Below are positions 1-5,694 of a DNA stretch of 7,586 nucleotides, in pieces (position 1 is the stretch's first letter; every line of letters starts with the position of its first letter). Both the position numbers and the translations under genes were made by a program. Below the pieces are notes generated by a model. That model was given only the letters and a program-made list of their open reading frames with translations. It did no database searches and was not told the origin of the DNA. The DNA comes from Actinomycetes bacterium (GTDB lineage: Bacteria > Actinomycetota > Actinomycetes > Actinomycetales > Actinomycetaceae), in the NCBI GenBank assembly GCA_023420745.1, contig JAEZVQ010000060.1, forward strand, positions 1-7,586, written 5' to 3'.

Positions 1-1198
1 GAACATAGGTGCGTTCATCTTCGGGGCACTGGTTGTTGACGACGTGGGTGACGTCGTTGACGTCGATTCCTCGTGCGGCGACGTCGGTGGCGACGAGCAC
101 GTCGACGTTGCCGTGGCGGAAGGCGCGCATCGCTTGTTCGCGCGCCCCCTGTCCGAGGTCACCGTGCAGTGCAGCAACAGCGAACCCCCGTGCCGAGAGA
201 TCGGTGGCGAGGGCGGCGACTCCGCGTTTGGTGCGGGCAAAAATCATCGTCAAGCCGCGTCCGCGTGCCTGGAGGATTCTCGCCAGCACTTCGATCTTGT
301 TCAAGGCGTGACAGCGGTAGATGACCTGGGTGACGGACTTGACGGTGGCGCCGGTGTTGTCCGGATCCTGGGCGCGGATGTGCGTGGGGTGGTTCATGTA
401 GCGTCGTGCCAGTGCCACCACAGGCCCGGGCATCGTTGCGGAAAACACCATGGTGTGTCGATTGTGGGGAACGGCAGCGAGGAGGCGTTCGACGTCGGGG
501 AGGAACCCGAGGTCGAGCATCTCGTCGGCTTCGTCAAGTACCGCCGTGCGTACAAAACCGAGGTCGAGGACACCGCGTCGCATGAGGTCGATGAGGCGCC
601 CCGGCGTGCCGACGACAACCTCGACGCCGCGCGTGATCGCTTCAATCTGCGGTTCAAATGCGGCTCCACCATAAATGTCAACGACGCGGATCCGGGTGTG
701 CGATGCCGCGTCGCGCAGATCCTGACCCACCTGCTTGCACAGTTCCCGGGTGGGGACGATGACGAGCGCGTAGGGTTTGCCCTCAATGTGGGACATTTCG
801 GCGGCGTCGAACGCGTCAAGAACGTGGGTGAGCAGCGGCAGACCGAATCCGAGGGTCTTCCCGGTGCCGGTTTTCGCCTGGCCGATAATGTCGCGCCGCT
901 TGAGTGCGACGGGCAGCGTCAGTGCCTGGATTGGGAAGGGGTGGGTGATTGAACGCGCGGCGAGAGCCTGACACAGAGGTTCAGCGACGCCGAACTCAGC
1001 GAAGGTGCGGTGGCTGAGATCATGTGCCGAGAGTTTTTCGTCAATATCCGCCGCCACTTCCTGGGCGGCGAGGGGCGCGCGGAAATCGTGACCGCGAACG
1101 ACTCCCGGCGACGGCTGCACAGTGTCGACGGTGGTGCCAGCCTCGTTCTCCACAGCTGCCGAGGTGGTGGGGTGGTTGTGTTCTTGACTGTCTTTCAC
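1..1198 (-). CDS. rhlE: DEAD-box ATP-dependent RNA helicase, RhlE-like (C-terminus cut by window edge)
   Basis: A superfamily 2 RNA helicase, expected to use ATP to unwind short RNA duplexes in the cytoplasm (ribosome assembly or RNA turnover); the true substrate cannot be told from sequence. Reading the minus strand from GTG at 1198 gives 399 open codons with family motifs in order: Q motif (PFPIQ, Gln91), motif I QAKTGTGKT (Lys114), Ia PTREL (149-153), TPGR, motif II LDEADEML (Asp222-Asp225), motif III SAT (253-255), and motif V ATDVAARGID (370-379). The window ends just before the expected HRIGRTGR motif VI, so the Arg fingers and C-terminal tail are missing. About 60 variable, charged residues precede the Q-motif region. 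The start is well bounded: an in-frame TAG lies at 1208-1210 and GTG 1198 is the first start codon after it. No Shine-Dalgarno precedes it, which suits a leaderless mRNA. It is divergent from the ferritin-like gene. The family is certain; rhlE rather than another DEAD-box paralogue is likely. Confidence 0.93.
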   Translation of the reverse strand, partial: MKDSQEHNHPTTSAAVENEAGTTVDTVQPSPGVVRGHDFRAPLAAQEVAADIDEKLSAHDLSHRTFAEFGVAEPLCQALAARSITHPFPIQALTLPVALKRRDIIGQAKTGTGKTLGFGLPLLTHVLDAFDAAEMSHIEGKPYALVIVPTRELCKQVGQDLRDAASHTRIRVVDIYGGAAFEPQIEAITRGVEVVVGTPGRLIDLMRRGVLDLGFVRTAVLDEADEMLDLGFLPDVERLLAAVPHNRHTMVFSATMPGPVVALARRYMNHPTHIRAQDPDNTGATVKSVTQVIYRCHALNKIEVLARILQARGRGLTMIFARTKRGVAALATDLSARGFAVAALHGDLGQGAREQAMRAFRHGNVDVLVATDVAARGIDVNDVTHVVNNQCPEDERTYV

Positions 1199-1214
1199 GT
1201 CGGCAGTCTATACC
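1184..1214 (+). promoter_or_regulatory. Candidate plus-strand promoter (TTGACT ... TATACC) inside the helicase 5' end
   Basis: TTGACT at 1184-1189 differs from the consensus -35 TTGACA at one position. Downstream lie CTATAC (1208-1213, 18-bp spacer) and TATACC (1209-1214, 19-bp spacer). The -10 part is mediocre and the spacing a little long, so strength is uncertain. Transcription would begin near 1220, just before the GAGGAG at 1227-1232, and would run through the small ORF at 1237 towards the ferritin-like gene. The -35 lies within the first codons of the divergent helicase gene and the -10 coincides with that gene's own candidate -10, so the two promoters would share DNA. Confidence 0.3.
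1207..1212 (-). promoter_or_regulatory. Candidate -10 box of the RNA helicase gene (leaderless promoter)
   Basis: On the minus strand the hexamer TATAGA covers 1212 down to 1207. Transcription starting six or seven bases further on would begin at about 1199-1200, right at the GTG start at 1198. This fits the lack of any ribosome-binding site upstream of that start. No good -35 hexamer is seen at 17-19 bp spacing, which is common in actinobacterial promoters. The same TATA step is also readable on the plus strand, behind a TTGACT at 1184-1189. This is inference from motif and position only. Confidence 0.35.
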
Positions 1215-1236
1215 GCACGCCTAGGTGAGGAGCAGA

Positions 1237-1308
1237 ATGCCGGGGAAAATTGGCGCTATTGCCCGGTGTTCCTCGGGTTTGGTCAGTGTCGTGCCGGAGT
1301 GCGGGTGA
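1237..1308 (+). CDS. Possible 23-aa small ORF with a strong ribosome-binding site (unproven)
   Basis: An ATG at 1237 opens 23 codons ending in TGA at 1306-1308. The sequence GAGGAG at 1227-1232, a good Shine-Dalgarno match, precedes it with a tight 4-base gap. It lies behind the candidate promoter at 1184-1214. The peptide begins MPGKIGAIARC and has two cysteines, no evident signal peptide or membrane helix, and no run of one amino acid as in attenuation leader peptides. The reading frame differs from that of the ferritin-like gene downstream. It may be a real micro-peptide, a translated leader, or chance. An ORF this short cannot be judged from one sequence. Confidence 0.2.
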   Translation: MPGKIGAIARCSSGLVSVVPECG

Positions 1309-1335
1309 GACGCGCGGATCAGCGAGTCCATTGCC

Positions 1336-1341
1336 TAGAAT
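1336..1341 (+). promoter_or_regulatory. Candidate -10 box upstream of the ferritin-like gene
   Basis: TAGAAT matches five of six bases of TATAAT and fits the TAnnnT pattern of actinobacterial housekeeping promoters. Transcription would start near 1348, leaving a leader of about 75 bases that contains the hairpin at 1372-1396 and the ribosome-binding site at 1408-1414. No convincing -35 hexamer lies 16-19 bp upstream (that region is GC-rich), which limits confidence. Confidence 0.3.
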
Positions 1342-1371
1342 GAGAAGACAGGTGAGTGAACCACAGGCGCG

Positions 1372-1396
1372 AATCACAGGGGTGTGCCCCGCGATT
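1372..1396 (+). promoter_or_regulatory. Hairpin in the leader of the ferritin-like gene
   Basis: GGGG (1379-1382) pairs with CCCC (1387-1390) around a TGTG tetraloop. Below it C1377 pairs with G1391, and AATC (1372-1375) pairs with GATT (1393-1396), leaving one mismatch and one bulged A. The structure ends about 11 bases before the Shine-Dalgarno of the downstream gene. An overlapping DNA-level inverted repeat, TCACA at 1374-1378 and TGTGA at 1396-1400, could instead be a protein-binding site. I recognise no known riboswitch or operator here. Confidence 0.3.
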
Positions 1397-1423
1397 GTGA
1401 ACCGAGCAGAGAGGATGGCCGTG

Positions 1424-2074
1424 ATGGACACCACTGAGAACACCATTCCCGCAGATAAGGACGTGTCGCGCACCGTCCTCACCCAGCTCATCGGTCTCGG
1501 CGCTTACGCGGCACTATCGGCACAGACACGTTTAGCTAAAGATGGCGACCAAGCGCCGCGACCGTTTGAACGCGTCGATATGGCGCGGATGTCGGCCGCA
1601 GCGTGGACAGCCTTTGAAGATGTGGCCAAACGAGCCACGCGTGAACATATCGACATCCTTGAAGCGATCGCCCCTTACGACGGGCTGCTCGACGACCTCG
1701 ATGCGCGCACCCGCCCGACAACGTGGTGGGAGCGGATGACGAAAACCTACGTGGCGATGGGGGTATTCACCGACGCGCTGCGCGAAATTGCGCGCCTCGC
1801 CGGGGAAGACGAATTCGGTGAGTCCGTTTCCGATTTTGGTCATGCCGACTGGGTGCGCGAACGCCTCGCACCCGCCACCGCCGAGGATGCGCAGCTGCGT
1901 GCCCGGCTGTCGCTATGGACCCGTCGTGTCGGTGGGGAAGCGCTCGGGCTGGTTCATGCCTTCTTCTACACCAACACCGATATCGTCACCGACGATACCG
2001 ACACCGCCGAGACGATGCAGCGCATTACTGCGCGACATCAAGAACGCCTCGCTGCCGTCCACCTGCAGGCGTGA
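1424..2074 (+). CDS. Ferritin-like fold protein, MiaE_2 type (MiaE-like, function unknown)
   Basis: A 216-aa soluble protein resembling the actinobacterial ferritin-like family named after the tRNA hydroxylase MiaE (Pfam MiaE_2). It is predicted to be a four-helix bundle: roughly residues 15-40, 50-82, 101-127 and 130-147, then more helix to the C-terminus. Family-like blocks include LxAYAALSAxTRLAKD (25-40), KTYVAMGVFTDALREIA (107-123), GHADW (139-143) and GGEAL (170-174). The ferritin fold usually carries a Glu in the first helix and ExxH in helices 2 and 4. Here the first helix has no Glu near the expected site, the helix-2 site reads TREH (72-75) and the helix-4 site reads DFGH (137-140), so a normal diiron centre is doubtful. 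The start is a choice between ATG 1424 and GTG 1421: AGAGAGG at 1408-1414 serves either and is too close for ATG 1415. It is convergent with the DUF3107 gene. Enzyme activity is not established for this family. Confidence 0.8.
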   Translation: MDTTENTIPADKDVSRTVLTQLIGLGAYAALSAQTRLAKDGDQAPRPFERVDMARMSAAAWTAFEDVAKRATREHIDILEAIAPYDGLLDDLDARTRPTTWWERMTKTYVAMGVFTDALREIARLAGEDEFGESVSDFGHADWVRERLAPATAEDAQLRARLSLWTRRVGGEALGLVHAFFYTNTDIVTDDTDTAETMQRITARHQERLAAVHLQA

Positions 2075-2088
2075 GAGCAACGAGGCGT
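2044..2088. terminator. Candidate bidirectional terminator hairpin between convergent genes
   Basis: Bases 2044-2055 (ACGCCTCGCTGC) and 2077-2088 (GCAACGAGGCGT) are complementary at 11 of 12 positions, around a 21-base loop that itself holds the palindrome CCTGCAGG (2063-2070 region). On the minus-strand RNA the one mismatch becomes a G-U pair, so the stem is unbroken in that direction. The repeat straddles the TGA of the ferritin-like gene (2072-2074) and begins about 20 bases beyond the stop of the DUF3107 gene, so it can serve both transcripts. Neither side has a strong U-run (plus side TATTTC, minus side TCTTG), as is common for actinobacterial terminators. Confidence 0.5.
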
Positions 2089-2108
2089 GGAGGTGCGCGA
2101 CACGTATT

Positions 2109-2342
2109 TCAGTTCGTCAAATGCGCGGTGAACCCCACGGCGCGCGGCTTTTCTGTGGCAATGAGGACGTAGCCGATACGCTCGCCGGGGATCAGCACGC
2201 GCTGGCCACCCGGATCGGTCAAATCGAGCGTCGACTTATCGGAGATGCAGCGTTTGACCAGGGCGAACAGCTCATCCTCACTCATGTCGACCTCGACGCT
2301 GAGCTCGCGCTTGATGCCCTCGAGACCAATCAATACCCGCAT
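2109..2342 (-). CDS. DUF3107 (TB9.4-like) small conserved actinobacterial protein
   Basis: A 77-aa protein of the actinobacterial DUF3107 family, whose mycobacterial member is known as the antigen TB9.4; its molecular function is unknown. Recognisable features are the N-terminal beta strand MRVLIGLEGIKRELSVEV, an acidic helix SEDELFALVKRCI (21-33), the LTLTD-like strand LDLTDPGG (39-46), VLIPGERIGYVLI (49-61), and the C-terminal RAVGF (67-71). There is no signal peptide or membrane segment. The start at 2342 is set by homology and by GAGAGG at 2349-2354 on the same strand, six bases before the ATG; the longer in-frame reading back to 2423 adds sequence unlike the family. It is divergent from adnA with a 43-bp gap and convergent with the ferritin-like gene, sharing the hairpin at 2044-2088. 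Confidence 0.9.
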   Translation of the reverse strand: MRVLIGLEGIKRELSVEVDMSEDELFALVKRCISDKSTLDLTDPGGQRVLIPGERIGYVLIATEKPRAVGFTAHLTN

Positions 2343-2385
2343 AGCTTTCCTCTCGATACCGACCCCGTGACGAGGACCGAACGTG
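2343..2385. promoter_or_regulatory. 43-bp divergent start region of DUF3107 and adnA
   Basis: Both translation signals fit into this gap: GAGAGG (minus strand, 2349-2354) for the DUF3107 gene and GAGGA (plus strand, 2372-2376) for adnA. Too little room remains for two separate promoters, so each must overlap the other gene's 5' end or coding sequence. I searched both strands for paired -35 and -10 boxes and found none convincing. The two 5' leaders would then be partly antisense to each other. Confidence 0.6.
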
Positions 2386-5300
2386 ATGACTACTGACAAC
2401 GCCCCCCATGGTAGCAACGGCACTCATGCCCCGGCGCGGCAGATTCGCATCGTCCACCCCGTGACGCCGTCTGCGTTGCCTCCCCTGGACGATGCGCAGC
2501 AAGCAATTGTTGACAGCGTTCTCGACGGTGACGCCCACGCTGTCATCGGGGGATGCCCGGGGGCGGGCAGAACCACTGTCGCACTGACACTGGCGAAGGC
2601 ATTCCACTCGCGAGGACATACGCTGCGACTGCTACTGCCTGACCGGAATCGAGCAGAAAACCTGCTCCCGATCGCCCAAACACTCATGCCCGGCGTGGTA
2701 CGACCGGCACGCACTACGGTCAGCTTCGCCTACGACATTGTCGCCCCCCACTGGATTGCCACCCATCCCAGGCAGGAATCTGCCCCGCCACCGCGCCTGC
2801 TCACCGGCGCCGACGAGGACGCGCTACTCGCTGAAATCATCGCCGCGAATATCATCACCTGGCCGGTTGAGATCACCGAGGATGTGCGGGCGATGCCAGC
2901 ATTTCGCATGGAGGTACGCAACCTCATCGCTCGTGCGCGAGAAGTCGGGTGGGATGGGGAAACCCTCACCCGGTACGGGCGCGAAACCGGGCGGCAACTG
3001 TGGGAGAGTGTAGGGGCACTGATGGAATACTGGGCGACAACGATCGCCCCCATCGACCAGCTGACCTCGACGTCGATACAGCTGCAGTTGACGACGGCAC
3101 AGATTGAACGAGTCGCGGCGCGCATCGTCGCATCCGGCGAGGCAAACGACCTTCCCGACATTGTCATTGTCGACGACCTCCAGGACGCGACGACGTCAAC
3201 GCTCGAGCTTCTCGTGGCCATCGCCGGTCGTGGGGTGCGCGTCATTGCCACCGCCAACCCCGATATTGCCACCGCTACCTACCGTGGGGGCGAACCGCAC
3301 CTGCATCAACGACTGATCGACGCGATCGGGCGAGGCGAAACCCCGGTGCTTGCCTACCAGCTCGGTCCTACCCACGTGGGAAACCAGACGCTGCGCCGGA
3401 TTGTGCGCGACCTCGAATCGCGGGTGCCGATCACCGGGGATAGTGCGCGAAGGCGTGTGGGCAGTGTTGATCCCGTTGAGGATCCCAGTTGCGTCGAGGT
3501 CGCGGTGTGGGCATCGCATGCTCAGCAGATGAGTGCCATCGCCGAGCGCGTGTGCCGTCAGGTTGCGCAGAAGAACTGGAAGTTGTCTGACATTGCGGTG
3601 ATCGTGCGCTCCGCTGGAGAGGTCAACCGGGTGAGCACCGCGCTCGTACGTCACGGTATCGACGTGACGTGTTCGCGGCGTGCCTTGACCTACGCGCTCC
3701 ATCCGGTGACCGGGACGCTCCTTCAGCTCCTCACCGCCACCGATGTCACCGGTGAACGCGCGGGTGCCGCCCGATTCTTTGAGCACCTGGTGACCTCGCC
3801 ACTCATTGGACTCGACCCGCTCCTCATCCGCCGCGTCGGTGAACGAGCTGCCAGCCTCGCTACCGGCGATGCTCGTACTGAGGTCGAGGGTGACACCGTC
3901 GCTGCCGCACGGCACGAGGTCACCTGGAACTCCACTCTCGATATGGTCGAGTTCCTCGCCACTGTCGACGTCAATCAACTCCTCGGCTGGTCGAAGGACG
4001 AGATTACGGCCGTTGAATCGATGATTCGCGCTCTCCGCGTCATCGAGGTGGCGGCGAAGCAGCGCAGCGAAGCACCCGACCACGCGATTGATGCAGTATG
4101 GCAGACGCTGGGGATTGAGGACAGGTGGGTCGACAGTGCTCTCGCCGATACTCCGTGGAGCAGTGACGATGACGAACGGCTTGATGCGGTGATCTCGCTG
4201 ATGCGCACTGCCGACGTGTGGAGGGAGCGCAACCCGCAGGGAACGGCTGAAGAATTCGCCCGACACTACCTCGCCCAGCAGCTGCCCACCGACACGCTCG
4301 CGGTTACCGCGCAACGTCCCCCCGGCGTTCACGTGCTCACGGTTTCTCAAGCAATTGGACGGCACTGGCCGGTGGTGATGATCGCCAGCCTCAATGACCA
4401 AGCCTGGCCGTTGCTTACCCTGCCCGACCGGCTGACCCACGCTGCCGATGTCGCCGACCTCGCCAATGGGCGCATCAGTATCGCCGACATCCGCGGGCAG
4501 CGCCACACTGCGCAACTCGCCCGGCAGCAGCGTATCGCCGACGAACTGCGCCTCCTCGTCGCTGCCGTGTCGCGCGCCAGTGAGACTCTCAGCGTCGACG
4601 CGATTCGCACGCCTGATGTCGTACCGTCGCTGTTCTTTGAACTGATTGCCGACGCAGCCGGTGTGTCACGCGACGATGACGGTGAGATCCCCACCTCGAC
4701 TGTCCCCGAAGGGGAGGATCCGAGAAGCGTGGTGGCCATGTTGCGCCGTCTCGCCTCTACGCCACACTGCGCCGATGCTGAGGCGGACAGTCAACGCCAG
4801 CTCGCCCGTCGACTGCTCGCGTATCTTGGTGCCGCCGGTGTTCCCGGTGCTGATCCGCTCGAGTGGGGTGGTGTCGACCTTGTGGTGCACACACGCGAGT
4901 CCGCCGCTGGCGACGATACTGACGACGACACGGCGGTAGCGGATCGTCTAGGGAAGGTTCCCATCCTGTCACCTTCCGCAGTTCAGCGCCTCATTGACTG
5001 CCCGGCACGGTGGTTCTTCGAGCGCAACGGGGGCGGTGCCGTTGCCGGGCCGGCAGCGAAACTCGGCACCCTCATCCACTCGATTGCCGAGCGCAACCCG
5101 CGCGGTACGGAAGAAGAACTCCTCGCGCAACTCGAGCAGCGCTGGGAAGAAACCGGGATCGACCCCTCGACGACAATCGGGCAACTCGAGTACACAACCG
5201 CACAGGAAAAAGTCAGACAACTCGCACAGTTCTTCGCGGGAATCCCAGAAACAACCGAGGTCAGTGTCGAAGTGCCCTTCGATGTCAGGGACGGTCAACT

Positions 5301-5694
5301 GCGATTGCACGGTTTCATTGACCGGGTCGAAAAAACCCCGGAGGGAATGCGTGTCGTCGACATCAAGACGGGGCGATTCACCCAGGGCGACACCGAAAAC
5401 AGTATTCAGTTCGCCCTCTATCAGTACGCGCTGCATCAGCAAGGGGACACGGTCGTTGGCGCGGTGGTGTATCCGTTGAAGAACAAGAATCCGATGCAGC
5501 AGCCGCGTCTGTTTGGCGAGGATCTGCCGGAGGATAATCAGCAACTCAGAGACGAGCTGATGCACAAGATTCGGCAGGCTGCTGATGCCGCTTGCGGGTC
5601 GGTTTTCGTGGCGAACCCGGGTGAATACTGCTCGACGTGCCCGGCGGTGAGAATCTGTCCGACCCGAGCCGACGGGAAGAGGAGTATTGAATAA
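2386..5694 (+). CDS. adnA: AdnA, motor-nuclease subunit of the AdnAB double-strand-break resection complex
   Basis: A 1102-aa partner of AdnB. In mycobacteria AdnAB binds double-strand ends, unwinds them with ATP and cuts the freed strands. The N-terminal ~740 residues are UvrD-like: DDAQQAIVD (35-43), motif I GCPGAGRTT (56-64), motif II VDDLQD (262-267), motif III position 288-304, motif V position 650-663, and motif VI VSRA (728-731). Several key residues are missing: Arg62 replaces the Walker A Lys, Asp264 the Walker B Glu, and motifs III, IV and V are eroded, so ATP hydrolysis here is probably weak or absent. The C-terminal RecB-type nuclease is intact: His898, Glu962, GFIDRVE (Asp979), VVDIKTG (Asp992, Lys994) and QFALY (Gln1008, Tyr1012). 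Cys872, Cys1082, Cys1085 and Cys1091 form the 4Fe-4S staple pattern. GAGGA at 2372-2376 serves ATG 2386; GTG 2383 is an alternative start. AddB is the main alternative identity; partner gene and neighbourhood favour AdnA. Confidence 0.9.
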   Translation: MTTDNAPHGSNGTHAPARQIRIVHPVTPSALPPLDDAQQAIVDSVLDGDAHAVIGGCPGAGRTTVALTLAKAFHSRGHTLRLLLPDRNRAENLLPIAQTLMPGVVRPARTTVSFAYDIVAPHWIATHPRQESAPPPRLLTGADEDALLAEIIAANIITWPVEITEDVRAMPAFRMEVRNLIARAREVGWDGETLTRYGRETGRQLWESVGALMEYWATTIAPIDQLTSTSIQLQLTTAQIERVAARIVASGEANDLPDIVIVDDLQDATTSTLELLVAIAGRGVRVIATANPDIATATYRGGEPHLHQRLIDAIGRGETPVLAYQLGPTHVGNQTLRRIVRDLESRVPITGDSARRRVGSVDPVEDPSCVEVAVWASHAQQMSAIAERVCRQVAQKNWKLSDIAVIVRSAGEVNRVSTALVRHGIDVTCSRRALTYALHPVTGTLLQLLTATDVTGERAGAARFFEHLVTSPLIGLDPLLIRRVGERAASLATGDARTEVEGDTVAAARHEVTWNSTLDMVEFLATVDVNQLLGWSKDEITAVESMIRALRVIEVAAKQRSEAPDHAIDAVWQTLGIEDRWVDSALADTPWSSDDDERLDAVISLMRTADVWRERNPQGTAEEFARHYLAQQLPTDTLAVTAQRPPGVHVLTVSQAIGRHWPVVMIASLNDQAWPLLTLPDRLTHAADVADLANGRISIADIRGQRHTAQLARQQRIADELRLLVAAVSRASETLSVDAIRTPDVVPSLFFELIADAAGVSRDDDGEIPTSTVPEGEDPRSVVAMLRRLASTPHCADAEADSQRQLARRLLAYLGAAGVPGADPLEWGGVDLVVHTRESAAGDDTDDDTAVADRLGKVPILSPSAVQRLIDCPARWFFERNGGGAVAGPAAKLGTLIHSIAERNPRGTEEELLAQLEQRWEETGIDPSTTIGQLEYTTAQEKVRQLAQFFAGIPETTEVSVEVPFDVRDGQLRLHGFIDRVEKTPEGMRVVDIKTGRFTQGDTENSIQFALYQYALHQQGDTVVGAVVYPLKNKNPMQQPRLFGEDLPEDNQQLRDELMHKIRQAADAACGSVFVANPGEYCSTCPAVRICPTRADGKRSIE
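5678..5684 (+). promoter_or_regulatory. Ribosome-binding site of adnB inside the end of adnA
   Basis: AGAGGAG lies nine bases before the adnB ATG at 5694, within the last codons of adnA. The adnA stop and adnB start overlap as TAATG (5692-5696), so ribosomes ending adnA can restart on adnB. This would help make the two subunits in equal amounts. No separate adnB promoter is apparent. Confidence 0.8.

Noticed and set aside
44..952. Long plus-strand ORF (302 codons) opposite the RNA helicase
   Set aside because: It is the antisense reading of a gene with every DEAD-box motif in order. Its own peptide is rich in Gly, Val and Asp without recognisable domain order, typical of a shadow in high-GC DNA.
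1250..1423. N-terminal extension of the ferritin-like protein from TTG 1250
   Set aside because: The extension has no ribosome-binding site, runs through the candidate promoter and hairpin, and adds Arg/Pro-rich sequence unlike the family, whereas AGAGAGG precedes the starts at 1421/1424.
2343..2423. Longer DUF3107 start at 2423 on the minus strand
   Set aside because: The added 27 residues do not resemble the family and would overlap the adnA start; the ATG at 2342 has a good Shine-Dalgarno and begins the conserved beta strand.
3196..4515. 439-codon minus-strand ORF inside adnA
   Set aside because: It lies wholly opposite the coding strand of a motif-verified gene, has no ribosome-binding site I can defend, and shows no known domain. 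Long antisense frames are expected at this GC content.
2386..5694. AddB (RexB) of an AddAB complex instead of AdnA
   Set aside because: AddB also combines a weak motor with an iron-sulfur nuclease, so it was considered. The actinobacterial gene neighbourhood and the type of partner favour AdnA. The missing C-terminus of the partner would settle it: an iron-sulfur-free AddA-type nuclease would argue for AddAB.
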